Shown here: positions 5,279 to 5,461 of the stretch, one piece after another
How positions within the stretch are numbered: the first letter of the stretch is position 1
How the letters are laid out: every line of letters starts with the position of its first letter
From: Methylophilaceae bacterium UBA6140
GTDB lineage: Bacteria; Pseudomonadota; Gammaproteobacteria; Burkholderiales; Methylophilaceae
Assembly (NCBI GenBank): GCA_002423265.1
Contig: DIVE01000126.1
Span: 1,816-7,276, forward strand
Direction: 5' to 3'
Length of the DNA stretch: 5,461 bases
Position numbers and translations under genes: made by a program
Notes under the pieces: generated by a model
The model's database searches: none
Seen by the model: the letters and a program-made list of their open reading frames with translations, nothing else
What the model was told of the DNA's origin: nothing

Positions 5279-5461
5279 TCAAACACCATGGTTGTCGCGA
5301 TCTGTTTTGGCAGGTTTTGCTTCTGCCTGCGCTGTATTTTCTTCCAAAGACCCGGCCGCCTGCTTCACGCCAGACATATTGGATTGAATCGTGTTCTCGA
5401 CTTCACTTTTGAGTGCATGCGAGCCTCGCTGAATATCCTGCTGCAGTTTCTGCAATTCATC
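5279..5461 (-). CDS. tatB: Sec-independent translocase subunit TatB (C-terminal part)
   Basis: Sixty codons and the stop of a minus-strand gene enter from the right edge. The visible peptide begins DELQKLQQDIQRGSHALKSE, a charged amphipathic stretch typical of TatB after its membrane helix, then becomes a low-complexity Glu/Ala/Lys/Gln tail ending in DRDNHGV. TatB tails are poorly conserved, so the assignment rests on this DELQKLQQ-type segment plus position directly before tatC. The N-terminal membrane helix and hinge lie outside the window. The gene ends in tandem TGA TGA stops, 18 bases before the tatC GTG. TatB pairs with TatC to form the signal-peptide receptor. TatA cannot be excluded from the tail alone, but the usual order tatA-tatB-tatC favours TatB. 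Confidence 0.88.
   Translation of the reverse strand, partial: DELQKLQQDIQRGSHALKSEVENTIQSNMSGVKQAAGSLEENTAQAEAKPAKTDRDNHGV

Noticed and set aside
1..5461. CRISPR array, insertion sequence, tRNA or rRNA, attachment site or phage remnants
   Set aside because: No repeat-spacer pattern, transposase or integrase reading frame, cloverleaf or terminal repeats were seen. Nearly the whole window is occupied by conserved housekeeping genes.

Overview
The window reads as an ordinary chromosomal core region of a proteobacterium, most likely a betaproteobacterium (or a close gammaproteobacterial relative). This rests on family-level resemblance of the proteins (cytochrome b with a PVWY quinol-site motif, a Rieske protein ending in a PAPTNLVVPPHKY-type segment, an AlgW/DegS-like protease) and on the gene order. 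I could not run a search, so the placement is an inference.

Layout from right to left, following the main coding strand (minus): the 3' end of tatB (5279-5461) and complete tatC (4535-5260) encode part of the twin-arginine translocase. A membrane-anchored AlgW/DegS-type serine protease lies on the plus strand (3372-4538) and converges on tatC. A Nif3/YbgI-family gene is divergent from the protease (2596-3342, minus). After a 129-bp non-coding gap comes the pet operon on the minus strand: petA (Rieske, 1870-2466), petB (cytochrome b, 572-1867) and petC (cytochrome c1, 1-575, running off the left edge). Together petABC encode the three catalytic subunits of the cytochrome bc1 complex (respiratory complex III), which oxidises quinol, reduces a c-type cytochrome and builds proton motive force.

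The genes are linked in function. The Rieske protein carries a twin-arginine signal and must be folded with its 2Fe-2S cluster before export by the Tat system, whose genes lie at the other end of the window. Cytochrome c1 has a Sec-type signal and a CxxCH haem site that matures in the periplasm. The protease guards the periplasmic face of the same membrane. The Nif3-like protein is a cytoplasmic metal-binding protein of unsettled function.

No mobile element, RNA gene, CRISPR array or sign of recent transfer was seen. I found no undescribed system. The observations most worth a second look are at the tight junctions: interlocked TAG stop codons and two consecutive hairpins at the protease/tatC convergence, and a 29-bp gap between the divergent starts of the protease and the Nif3-like gene.
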